12,561 nt of DNA, from assembly GCA_039208045.1 (NCBI GenBank), contig JBCCRH010000144.1, forward strand, positions 1 through 12,561. Reading direction: 5' to 3'. Shown here in pieces: positions 1 to 6,533 of the stretch. The notes below the pieces were generated by a model. It searched no databases. It was not told the origin of the DNA and worked only from the letters and a program-made list of their open reading frames with translations. Numbering within the stretch: the stretch's first letter is position 1; every line of letters begins with the position of its first letter. The DNA comes from JBCCRH01 sp039208045 (GTDB lineage Bacteria; Bacteroidota; Bacteroidia; Chitinophagales; Saprospiraceae). Position numbers and translations under genes: made by a program.

Positions 1-584
1 AAGGAGTCATCAATATAGCCTGCAATAAATTTTTTATCAATCATTCTTTCGGCTGCAAATGATTCTGCACTTTCCATAGCTACCCAAGAAGAAAGCAGAC
101 TATTTTTGGAAACAATGGACAAAGTGACCGCAGTATCTCTAACCGATTGCTCAATAAACGTCCTTATGTCTTCCCCAGCGTGCATCGATGTACTATCGAT
201 TTTCACCTCTAAGTCTGCCGCTTTAAGCGCTTCTGTTACACGCGTTGCAGTAAATTTATCGGAATGACTATAAGAAATAAAAACACTCCTTTTATTGGTG
301 GCTCTACCTTGCGTTTGCGCACTGCTAGACGCATCATCCATCTCTAGATTTTCTATATAATCGTGTAAAGCATAATTGATACGGTTGAGCTCAATATTGT
401 GTGCTGCATCCGTGATGATACCTTGCATCTTGCTGGTCTTATTTCGGTTAAACCTTGCCGTGAGCAGTACTAGATCATTTCCTGAATCTCCTTGTCCATT
501 CTGCTTTGCGAGCGTTGCTAGCTCTTTAAGTAGTGTCTTCGTTTTATTTTTTGCTAGCAGATCGAAAAAGTAGGCCTTATCCAT
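1..584 (-). CDS. EAD11-like/TIR domain protein, 3' part beyond the window edge
   Basis: This is an open frame of 194 codons from ATG at 584 to the left edge with no stop, so the C-terminus is missing. Residues 1-80 resemble the effector-associated domain EAD11 of Bacteroidota conflict proteins: a leucine-rich first helix, then LLTARFNRNK, GIITDA and ELNRINYALHDYIENL. After a short polar linker, a TIR domain begins at about residue 99 with SVFISYSHSD. It continues to SKNSLLSSWVAMES, where W167 and E171 fit the W-x-x-x-E pattern holding the NAD-cleaving Glu of enzymatic TIRs. EADs are known to act as homotypic adaptors linking effectors to NTPase or protease partners. I infer an effector that depletes NAD or makes a nucleotide signal on activation. 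Its partner and any further C-terminal domain are out of view. A weak -7-like TATATTTA (complement of 611-618) lies 27 nt before the start. The TIR call is secure; EAD11 rests on recalled motif resemblance. Confidence 0.85.
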   Translation of the reverse strand, partial: MDKAYFFDLLAKNKTKTLLKELATLAKQNGQGDSGNDLVLLTARFNRNKTSKMQGIITDAAHNIELNRINYALHDYIENLEMDDASSSAQTQGRATNKRSVFISYSHSDKFTATRVTEALKAADLEVKIDSTSMHAGEDIRTFIEQSVRDTAVTLSIVSKNSLLSSWVAMESAESFAAERMIDKKFIAGYIDDS

Positions 585-682
585 GATTGCTGTTTTGTTG
601 TTGTGTGGTGTAAATATATAGAGAAGCAATTTTAAATCTGTAAATATATCTATATTACATTATCACAAACCATCCTCAATAA

Positions 683-1138
683 ATGAAAATATTCGAATAT
701 ACCCTTTCTGCCATCTTGCTTTTCACAAGCATTTCATGTAACACAATAAAGACTCTAGTCTCTCCTGCTGAATTAGAGCGATTAAACTATCAAGAAGTAG
801 AAGGCCTTTTTAATTCTGATAACTCCAACTTACCCCAGCCCGATGTCTTTCCAATGTACCCTAATGGCTTGAACGGATTAATGACCGATGTCAACCGTTT
901 GGTACAGTATCCGAACGAAGAAAGACTCAACAATATTGAAGGACTGGTCGTAGTAAAATATGTTATCGAAAAAGATGGGAGTGTAAGCAATATTGAACTA
1001 GAAAAGGAAGCAAGTGCAGGGCTAAATGCTGAGGCTATTAGAGTAATTAAAAATTTGAGAAATTGGTATCCTGGCTTAAAAGCAGGGCAGCCAGTTAGAG
1101 TGGAGTTCAAGCAACCGTTTGATTTTAAGTTAAATTAA
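683..1138 (+). CDS. TonB C-terminal domain lipoprotein
   Basis: The 151-residue product starts with a short hydrophobic leader ending LLFTSISC, a loose Bacteroidota-type lipobox with C19 as the likely lipidated residue. There is no long proline-rich spacer of the kind found in true TonB. Residues from about 76 to the end match the TonB_C fold: YPNEERLNNIEGLVVVKYVI, then KDGSVSNIELEKE, AIRVIKNL, W-Y-PG-KAGQPVRVEF and a final FDFKL. This domain classically contacts TonB-dependent receptors. Without a transmembrane anchor or the proline linker, this protein is more likely a stand-alone lipoprotein than the main energy transducer. Its partner cannot be read from the neighbours: it is divergent from the TIR gene across 98 bp and followed by a cassette-like gene. 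No clear Shine-Dalgarno is seen; the ATG at 683 follows CTCAATAA. The domain is clear but the role is unknown. Confidence 0.85.
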   Translation: MKIFEYTLSAILLFTSISCNTIKTLVSPAELERLNYQEVEGLFNSDNSNLPQPDVFPMYPNGLNGLMTDVNRLVQYPNEERLNNIEGLVVVKYVIEKDGSVSNIELEKEASAGLNAEAIRVIKNLRNWYPGLKAGQPVRVEFKQPFDFKLN

Positions 1139-1238
1139 AGCTATCAACTAGACAGCCCATCTTGAGGAATTACACACGCAGTATATCAACTTAAACCAGA
1201 GCAATAATTCTAAATAAGGGCATTCAAATGGTTTATAG

Positions 1239-1251
1239 CGTTGTTGTGCGT
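1239..1251 (+). repeat. 13-bp inverted repeat, left copy
   Basis: CGTTGTTGTGCGT is repeated perfectly as its reverse complement at 2383-2395. The pair brackets the propeller gene, with this copy 19 bp before its start codon. No transposase or integrase is in view. The copies may be half-sites of a cassette attachment site or terminal repeats of a small mobile unit. Confidence 0.6.
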
Positions 1252-1270
1252 CATGTAAAAAGAGTCTAAA

Positions 1271-2374
1271 ATGAAAAGAAAAATAAACTTGATTTACCTC
1301 CTGTTAATACCGGTTTTGAATATTTCTTGTGCTGAAAATAAATCAAAGGTAAAAGAGGTAAATCAATCTGAATTTAGTACCATATCAACAACAGATACAT
1401 TAAAATTTGTATCTGGAATACGAACTATCTATCAAGATAGTAAAGGCGATTATTGGTTTGGTAGTCATAACGAAGGGGTAAGCCATTATGATGGAAATTC
1501 CTTTGAGTACTTAACAATAAATAACGGTCTAGCGGATAATAAAATTCATTCCATTCAGGAAGATGAAAATGGAAATATTTGGTTTGATAGTGAACGTCAA
1601 ATCACGAAATTTGATGGCAGAATATGCTCGGTTTTTGAAAAAAGTAAGATTGCTGAAACTAACCTTAAAGAAAAGGAAATAAGCCTATCTGATAATGATT
1701 TATGGTTTAGATATAAGAATGATTTTGGTGTTTATCGATTTGACGGTAAGCAATTATCCTTCATTGAAATGGAAAAGCCAAGTCCAAATAAAATAAATGG
1801 AAGGTTAGGTTTTGGAGTTACAGGTGTATCAAAATTAATCAATGGCAAAATCTGGTTTGGAACTTCTTATGCAGGCATTTTTGGGTTTGACGGAAAATCA
1901 TTTGAAAAAATCAGCAACGAAACATTAGGATTAGATATCAAAGTTGAATTCTTACACATAAGAAGCACCCTCTCCGACTCAAAAGGAAAGCTATGGATAG
2001 GTAATAATGGAATTGGCGTGCTTCTGAAAGTAGGGGATTCAATCGTTAATTTTTCAAAAGAACAAGGAAAACTATTAGATACTAATGAGCTTGACTTAAC
2101 GGCTAATAATCTTAAAAGTCTACAGGCAGTTTTTGCAATTGAAGAAGATGAAAATGGAAATATTTGGTTTGGGGATAGAGATTCTGGTGCTTGGAAATAT
2201 GATGGAGAAAAGTTAATCAACTACCACAGTATATATAATCCGCAGATGAAGGAAGAAATTATCTTGGATATTTACAATGACAAAAAAGGAAAACTGTGGT
2301 TTATCCTAAGTTCAGGAACTGTTTTTACATTCAATGGAAAATCGTTTGATAAATTTCAAGGGTTCAGTAAATAG
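1271..2374 (+). CDS. Seven-repeat two-component-regulator-type beta-propeller lipoprotein
   Basis: The 367-residue product has a basic, hydrophobic leader ending PVLNISC, so C20 is probably lipidated. The rest consists of Reg_prop-type repeats, each with an [I/L/Y]WF or WI core. These centre near residues 61 (DYWFGS), 102 (NIWFDS), 143 (DLWFRY), 194 (KIWFGT), 241 (KLWIGN), 297 (NIWFGD) and 342 (KLWFIL). They are usually followed by a YDG or FDG blade edge. Seven repeats are enough for one closed seven-bladed propeller. In Bacteroidota such repeats usually form the periplasmic sensor half of hybrid two-component systems. Here there is no Y_Y_Y domain, transmembrane segment or histidine kinase, so it is a free-standing, membrane-anchored propeller of unknown ligand. 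G+C is about one third (counted over 1561-1620), against nearly half in the next gene (3481-3540). The 13-bp inverted repeats on either side suggest acquisition as a cassette. Confidence 0.85.
   Translation: MKRKINLIYLLLIPVLNISCAENKSKVKEVNQSEFSTISTTDTLKFVSGIRTIYQDSKGDYWFGSHNEGVSHYDGNSFEYLTINNGLADNKIHSIQEDENGNIWFDSERQITKFDGRICSVFEKSKIAETNLKEKEISLSDNDLWFRYKNDFGVYRFDGKQLSFIEMEKPSPNKINGRLGFGVTGVSKLINGKIWFGTSYAGIFGFDGKSFEKISNETLGLDIKVEFLHIRSTLSDSKGKLWIGNNGIGVLLKVGDSIVNFSKEQGKLLDTNELDLTANNLKSLQAVFAIEEDENGNIWFGDRDSGAWKYDGEKLINYHSIYNPQMKEEIILDIYNDKKGKLWFILSSGTVFTFNGKSFDKFQGFSK
1559..1586 (+). repeat. 28-bp direct repeat inside the propeller gene, copy 1
   Basis: The 28 bases at 1559-1586 recur without mismatch at 2144-2171. 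They encode the EDENGNIWF core of repeats two and six. The identity extends to synonymous positions, while the other blades have drifted, which suggests a recent internal duplication or gene conversion. Confidence 0.8.
2144..2171 (+). repeat. 28-bp direct repeat inside the propeller gene, copy 2
   Basis: This is the second perfect copy of the 28-bp segment at 1559-1586, here in the sixth propeller repeat. The sequences diverge immediately after the shared TGGTTTG. Confidence 0.8.
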
Positions 2375-2382
2375 AAATACGA

Positions 2383-2395
2383 ACGCACAACAACG
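2383..2395 (-). repeat. 13-bp inverted repeat, right copy
   Basis: ACGCACAACAACG is the exact reverse complement of 1239-1251. It lies 8 bp after the stop codon of the propeller gene and 5 bp before the stop codon of the convergent hydrolase gene. The spacer between the two stop codons (2375-2400) is almost entirely this repeat plus flanking A/T, and the base composition changes sharply at about 2400. Confidence 0.6.
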
Positions 2396-2400
2396 TATAT

Positions 2401-4116
2401 TTACTCCCCACACACTGGCTCCCCACTCCCCTGCTCACAATCATGCGTCAAGCCCGTCGCGATGCGCTCTTGCCGAAATTCTCCTTTTATTACTTGATGA
2501 TAAATAAAATCGGCGATTTGTTGCCGGAAAATGATTTGTGGAATACTCGCCCACTCGTGTCCGATGCCGCAGCCAGCATACAGGGCGTACGTCTTGTCCA
2601 ATTTGTGGTATTGTTCAGCAATGGAAAAGCTTCCTTGTAGTTTTAGATAGCCAGGGTTCCTTTTTTTGCAATAGTGGTGAGATGCGGTCTTAAATGGTAC
2701 CAAGCGGTCGCAGGTGCCGTGAAACAGTAAGGCAGGAATGGCATTATCCGATGTGATTTTTGCGGAAGTTACCACAGCTCCTGCCATATTCACAAAACCT
2801 GCATAGCGAAAGCGCTTGGGCAGTTTGGGACAGGTGCGCAGCAGTTGAGATTCCTTCCAAAAAAGGGCATGTAGTAATGCTTCGCCACCAGCACTACTAC
2901 CTATTAATACTATCTTATTAGGATCGATGCCTAATTCCTTTTCTCGATCTAATAGATAGTTAGTCGCAGAGCGAATATCTTCTACTGCAAGCTGAAAAGT
3001 TTCGATTTTTTTCTCGGCTGTTTGATCGCAGCTGAACGACAGCCCTTTTAGTGTAAGCCGATACGACATACTTGCCACAGCATATCCCCTACTGGCCATG
3101 TCGCGCACAAAAGCTTCGGTCTCTGCGTCATCCCGCTGCCCCCCCGAAAAGCCACCGCCATGAATGTACAGAATGGTAGGGCGTGCTATTTCTGTATCGT
3201 CAATAGGGCAATACCAGTCGAGTTTCAAGGTATCTTTGCCTTTTACGGCATACGTATATGTTTCTTTGCTTACTCCATCAAACAGAGGATTCACATAGCG
3301 TTTTCCTGCTGGTTTACGCTGTTGCGAAAATAGCCAGGGCAAAAGCTCTTTTTCTGCGAAAGCAGGATCCCAGCTATTATGCCCTACGCCAGGGTACTCT
3401 GTATACTTCACTTGACCACCATTTGCTTCGATAGCCGCTACCATCGTTCGAGAATTAGACACATCTACTACGTTATCTGCATCGCCATGAAAGACCCACA
3501 ACGGCACTTTTTGAGCATATAGCCCTGCTAGCAACGGATTACTTCCCCCACAGATGGGAATAGCTGCGGCAAAAAGATCAGGATAGCGAGCGACTAGCTC
3601 AAAGGTCGCCATCCCTCCCATGGAGAGCCCCATCGCATATACCCTACACTTATCAACATAGCCCGAATTTAGCAATTCGGCTAAAAGCCCTTCTACCAGT
3701 TGCATCGATGGCTGTGCCAGCTCGTTGAATGGAAAATCAAGCTGCATCCCCGCCGCTGACTTCACCCGATTAATAGCTACCCAATAATCGCGCTCTGCAC
3801 ATTGTGGAAACACCACAATAGCCGGAAAAGAATCGCGCACTCCAGCTCGAAGAAACAAATTTGCTCCATGCGTCAATTGCAAGGTGTTATCATTCCCACG
3901 CTCTCCCGAGCCATGCATCATAAAGACCAATGGATATTGTTTCGTCGCATCGAAATTTTTAGGATATAGAATCCGATAGGGCAACTGCCACCCTTGCTTT
4001 CCTTCAAAGTACTTGGCTTCGTAGGCCTCCTCCGGCGTGACCACCTGTGCCGTACTCAAGGCTGGAAATAAAAGTACGCCTAGCCATTTCCCCAATTGCC
4101 GCAGTGTTGATAACAT
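2401..4116 (-). CDS. Exported protein with two tandem alpha/beta-hydrolase (esterase) domains
   Basis: The frame could extend to 4185, but that would overlap rimO by 59 bp. The ATG at 4116 is chosen because it gives a good signal peptide (MLSTLRQLGKWL, then a hydrophobic stretch ending ALSTAQ). The product is then 571 residues. Domain 1 (about 40-270) resembles feruloyl-esterase/PHB-depolymerase-like hydrolases: MMHGSGERG, nucleophile S165 in GLSMGG, D214 in HGDAD and H246 in GVGHNSW. Domain 2 (about 295-545) resembles BD-FAE/hormone-sensitive-lipase-type esterases: oxyanion motif HGGG at 319-322, S408 in GSSAGG, D470 in HGTCD and H520 in GIGHEW. Both triads look intact, so it may be a double-headed esterase acting in the periplasm or outside the cell, perhaps on acylated polysaccharide; the substrate is inferred. 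The gene follows rimO after 10 bp and is probably co-transcribed with it. No secretion-sorting C-terminal domain is evident. Confidence 0.88.
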   Translation of the reverse strand: MLSTLRQLGKWLGVLLFPALSTAQVVTPEEAYEAKYFEGKQGWQLPYRILYPKNFDATKQYPLVFMMHGSGERGNDNTLQLTHGANLFLRAGVRDSFPAIVVFPQCAERDYWVAINRVKSAAGMQLDFPFNELAQPSMQLVEGLLAELLNSGYVDKCRVYAMGLSMGGMATFELVARYPDLFAAAIPICGGSNPLLAGLYAQKVPLWVFHGDADNVVDVSNSRTMVAAIEANGGQVKYTEYPGVGHNSWDPAFAEKELLPWLFSQQRKPAGKRYVNPLFDGVSKETYTYAVKGKDTLKLDWYCPIDDTEIARPTILYIHGGGFSGGQRDDAETEAFVRDMASRGYAVASMSYRLTLKGLSFSCDQTAEKKIETFQLAVEDIRSATNYLLDREKELGIDPNKIVLIGSSAGGEALLHALFWKESQLLRTCPKLPKRFRYAGFVNMAGAVVTSAKITSDNAIPALLFHGTCDRLVPFKTASHHYCKKRNPGYLKLQGSFSIAEQYHKLDKTYALYAGCGIGHEWASIPQIIFRQQIADFIYHQVIKGEFRQERIATGLTHDCEQGSGEPVCGE

Positions 4117-4126
4117 ATAAGTAGTT

Positions 4127-5458
4127 TTACCGTTGGTCGGGCGAAGCCGAGACCAACTCCCCATACAAATCATAATCCATCGCATCCACGATTTTCACTT
4201 CCGCAAAATCCCCAATGCGCACATAGTTTTTTGCTGCTTTCACCAGCACCTCGTTATCCACCTCCGGCGAGTCGCCCTCTGTGCGCCCCACAAAATACTC
4301 GCCCTCTTTGCGATCAAATAGCACCTTTAAGGTCCGCCCGATCTTCTCCTGATTTTTCCGAAAGGAAATTTCCTGTTGTATTTCCATAATGCGATTGGCA
4401 CGTGCTGCTTTTACTTCAGCAGGCACATCATCCACCAAATCGTGGGCACGCGTGCTTTCTTCGTGGGAGTATTGGAATACCCCTAGGCGGTCAAATTCCA
4501 TACGTTCTACAAAGTCACAGAGTTCTTGGAATTCCTTTTCGGTTTCTCCTGGAAAGCCTACTAGCATGGTTGTCCGCAGGTTCAGTCCTGGTACTTTAGT
4601 TCTTGCCGTTTGCACTAAAGCCTCGGTTTCGGCTCGTGTTATCTGCCGGCGCATCCGCGCTAAAACGGTATCGCTGGCGTGTTGCAATGGCATATCTAGA
4701 TAGTTGCAAATTTCTTTGCGAGCTGCCATGGCATCAAAAATTTCCGTCGGAAATTTGCTTGGATAGGCGTAGTGTAGGCGAATCCAATCGATTCCTTCTA
4801 CATCTGCAAGCGCGTGAAGTAATTGAGGTAGTGCCCGTTCTTTATAAATATCAAGACCATAATAGGTTAACTCCTGCGCGATAAGCATCAATTCCTTCAC
4901 GCCCATGCGCGCTAAATTCTGTGCCTCTTTCACCAAATCTTCGATAGATTTAGAAATATGCTTGCCCCGCATGAGCGGAATAGCACAGAAAGAACAGGTA
5001 CGGTTACAGCCTTCCGAAATTTTTAGATAAGCGTAATGCTGCGGCGTAGTCGTAATTCGCTCACCGATTAACTCATGTTTATAATCCGCATTCAACTTCG
5101 CTAGTAATCCTGGTAGCTCTAGGGTACCAAAATAAGCATCCACCTCTGGAATTTCTTCCTCTAAGTCGTCCTTGTAACGTTGTGATAAACAACCGGTGAC
5201 ATAGAGTTTATCAATACCTCCTTGCTGCTTGACATCGGCATATTGCAGAATAGTATTTACCGATTCTTCTTTTGCCAGATCGATGAATCCACAGGTATTG
5301 ATAATGACGATATTGGCATCTTCCTCATTACTATCGTGTACTACGTCGTAGTCGTTACCCTTGAGCTGCGTGATGATATTCTCAGAGTCCACTAAGTTTT
5401 TAGAACAACCTAGTGTAATGACATTTACTTTATCTTGCTTTAGCGTTTTCGTCTTCAT
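4127..5458 (-). CDS. rimO: Ribosomal protein uS12 methylthiotransferase RimO
   Basis: RimO is a radical-SAM enzyme that adds a methylthio group to a conserved aspartate of ribosomal protein uS12. The 443-residue product has the family layout. The N-terminal UPF0004 domain has C18 (ITLGCSKN), C56 (INTCGFID) and C90 (VTGCLSQR) for the auxiliary 4Fe-4S cluster. The radical-SAM motif is C151-x3-C155-x2-C158 in SEGCNRTCSFCAIPLMRGKH. A TRAM-like tail from about 375 includes FVGRTEGDSPEVDNEV and ends DYDLYGELV. The MRGKHISK context and overall length favour RimO over the tRNA enzyme MiaB. The frame is open to 5497, but ATG at 5458 is preferred: it gives the usual RimO N-terminus, GAGGG lies about 9 nt upstream, and the longer frame would run through a TATATTTG promoter element. 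It is the first gene of a probable two-gene unit with the esterase. Confidence 0.96.
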   Translation of the reverse strand: MKTKTLKQDKVNVITLGCSKNLVDSENIITQLKGNDYDVVHDSNEEDANIVIINTCGFIDLAKEESVNTILQYADVKQQGGIDKLYVTGCLSQRYKDDLEEEIPEVDAYFGTLELPGLLAKLNADYKHELIGERITTTPQHYAYLKISEGCNRTCSFCAIPLMRGKHISKSIEDLVKEAQNLARMGVKELMLIAQELTYYGLDIYKERALPQLLHALADVEGIDWIRLHYAYPSKFPTEIFDAMAARKEICNYLDMPLQHASDTVLARMRRQITRAETEALVQTARTKVPGLNLRTTMLVGFPGETEKEFQELCDFVERMEFDRLGVFQYSHEESTRAHDLVDDVPAEVKAARANRIMEIQQEISFRKNQEKIGRTLKVLFDRKEGEYFVGRTEGDSPEVDNEVLVKAAKNYVRIGDFAEVKIVDAMDYDLYGELVSASPDQR

Positions 5459-5486
5459 AAATCGACCCTCAATATTTAAGCGAGCA

Positions 5487-5494
5487 CAAATATA
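5487..5494 (-). promoter_or_regulatory. Candidate -7 promoter element for rimO
   Basis: The complement reads TATATTTG, an exact fit to the Bacteroidota -7 consensus TAnnTTTG, 28 nt before the chosen rimO ATG. No convincing TTTG -33 element is present at the usual distance (the region is T-rich), so confidence is moderate. Transcription from here would start inside the longer open frame, which supports the start at 5458. Confidence 0.4.
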
Positions 5495-5566
5495 CACGGA
5501 TGCAAGGTTAAAAATCCGTTTTTTGCATTTTTACTACCTTAAAAGCGTTCAAACAAAAAGAAGTTT

Positions 5567-6241
5567 ATGAAAAATCTATTCTTAGTTCTCCTTTTCGCTG
5601 TTCTACAGACTCCCCTTTTCGGTCAATTTGGCATTAATGCTAGCTACTGTTTCAATGATGCGCCAGATTGGCAAGGCAGAGACCTTGAAATCGTTTCCCA
5701 AGATGCACAAGTACTAGCTGATGGCTTCGCCTTTGGCATAGACTACTGGTTTCGCCTGAAAAATCAGCGCATAGAATTCTTACCAGAATTGAACTTTGCT
5801 CGATTTGCCATTGATGAAACGGTAGATTTTACGGTCACCAACTATAGCCTATTCTTCAATACCAATATTTATTTTCTTGATTTTCAAGGAGATTGTGATT
5901 GCCCAACGTGGTCAAAAGAAGGCCCTACTTTGGAAAAAGGCTTATACTTTCAATTGTCGCCTGGCATCACTTATATCCAACAGGAAATAGAGACGATTAT
6001 CAGCACATTAGACGATAGTGAGTTGGCTTTCAGTCTGGGAGCTGGCCTGGGGTTTGATATTGGTATTTCCGATTTGATTACTATTACGCCCAATGCTGGA
6101 GTACGCTATTTTTTCCCTACCAACTGGGAAGACTTAGAAATACTGAATCTAGAATCCTCAGATTCGTCTCCCCCATCCACAGAGTCCACTAATCTCCAAT
6201 TTCATGCAGGCATACGACTTGGCTTTAGATTCGACCAATAG
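5567..6241 (+). CDS. Small outer-membrane beta-barrel protein
   Basis: The 224-residue product begins with a clear signal peptide (MKNLFLVLLFAVLQ, then PLFGQ), cleaved near residue 20. It continues with alternating amphipathic strands such as FAFGIDYWFRL, LYFQLSPGITYI, FSLGAGLGFDIGI and ITITPNAGVRYFF. It ends FHAGIRLGFRFDQ, close to the aromatic C-terminal signature of barrels assembled by the BAM machinery. About eight strands fit the length, as in porin-family or OmpA-type small barrels. An unusual insert at 108-119 (GDCDCPTWSKEG) carries two close cysteines, C110 and C112, and probably sits in a loop; similar loops occur, from memory, in related Saprospiria proteins. The gene is divergent from rimO across 108 bp. 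RBS-like AAAAAGAAG precedes the ATG. Its 3' end is only 65 bp before the ilv leader ORF, so the attenuator hairpin may also end this transcript. Specific function unknown. Confidence 0.75.
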   Translation: MKNLFLVLLFAVLQTPLFGQFGINASYCFNDAPDWQGRDLEIVSQDAQVLADGFAFGIDYWFRLKNQRIEFLPELNFARFAIDETVDFTVTNYSLFFNTNIYFLDFQGDCDCPTWSKEGPTLEKGLYFQLSPGITYIQQEIETIISTLDDSELAFSLGAGLGFDIGISDLITITPNAGVRYFFPTNWEDLEILNLESSDSSPPSTESTNLQFHAGIRLGFRFDQ

Positions 6242-6306
6242 CCTTATTTTCTAAAATTCATGCTGAATCCTTGCATAAGTCCTAAAAATCGGCCACTTTT
6301 AATAGC

Positions 6307-6372
6307 ATGAAAGTAATTGAGATAATTATTATCACCCTTATTATTGTGGTCGTGGTCATTCCACCACTATAG
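6307..6372 (+). CDS. ilv operon leader peptide (attenuator), 21 aa
   Basis: This 21-codon ORF runs from ATG at 6307 to TAG at 6370-6372. After MKVIE it reads IIIITLIIVVVVIPPL, so 15 of its 21 residues are Ile, Leu or Val. It lies just before the genes for Ile, Val and Leu synthesis and is followed by a terminator hairpin. This is the arrangement of a ribosome-mediated attenuator leader such as E. coli ilvL, whose peptide also has Val/Ile runs followed by Ile-Pro-Pro. Stalling at the four-Ile or four-Val run would report low charging of the matching tRNA. The Pro-Pro just before the stop could slow the ribosome further. A 5-bp pairing GTGGT/ACCAC (6346-6350 with 6363-6367) within the Val codons could act as a pause hairpin. 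The Shine-Dalgarno is poor (CACTTTTAATAGC before ATG), as is normal in this phylum. It could instead be a chance membrane peptide, but its place and composition argue strongly against that. Confidence 0.88.
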   Translation: MKVIEIIIITLIIVVVVIPPL

Positions 6373-6374
6373 TG

Positions 6375-6415
6375 CGGGCGGTACATATTGATACTGGCAA
6401 AAAGCCGACCGCCTG
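6375..6415 (+). promoter_or_regulatory. Antiterminator pairing of the ilv attenuator
   Basis: CGGGCGGT at 6375-6382 can pair with ACCGCCTG at 6408-6415. This gives 8 bp with one G-T wobble and includes the perfect GGCGGT/ACCGCC core. The pairing takes bases from the terminator's left arm (6408-6409) and its inner stem, so the two folds exclude each other. The left arm starts 2 nt after the leader stop codon, where a terminating ribosome would cover it. A ribosome stalled in the Ile/Val codons would leave it free. This gives the right sign for end-product attenuation. Confidence 0.75.
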
Positions 6416-6439
6416 AGGCAGTCGGCTTTTTGTTTTTTT
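6399..6439 (+). terminator. Rho-independent terminator (ilv attenuator)
   Basis: AAAAAGCCGAC (6399-6409) pairs perfectly with GTCGGCTTTTT (6421-6431). An inner GCC/GGC pairing closes a TGA loop across one C-A mismatch. The stem runs into TTTTTGTTTTTTT (6427-6439). It lies 175 bp before ilvD with only a 21-codon leader ORF ahead of it, so it acts as a conditional terminator. It may also end read-through from the barrel gene. Confidence 0.9.
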
Positions 6440-6533
6440 AACCCTCGTAAGAAAACATTGCCTAATTACCTGTAAATGAAGGAGCTAAATCAAAATTTAA
6501 TTCTATGCAGCTCGTAACACTACCCCATATTTA

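Noticed and set aside
1239..2395. Classical integron cassette with a standard attC site
   Set aside because: The repeats do not match the GTTRRRY/RYYYAAC core boxes, no complete attC palindrome lies on one side, and no integrase is visible. Kept only as cassette-like.
4117..4185. N-terminal extension of the esterase frame to 4185
   Set aside because: It would overlap the end of rimO by 59 bp and place 23 polar residues before a good signal peptide that starts at the ATG at 4116.
5459..5497. Longer RimO start at 5497
   Set aside because: It adds 13 residues not typical of RimO and runs through the TATATTTG promoter element; the ATG at 5458 has GAGGG upstream.
6476..6517. Second possible leader ORF, MKELNQNLILCSS
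   Set aside because: It has only a modest Leu content and no terminator with a T tract after it. The palindrome at 6535-6549 fits an operator better.
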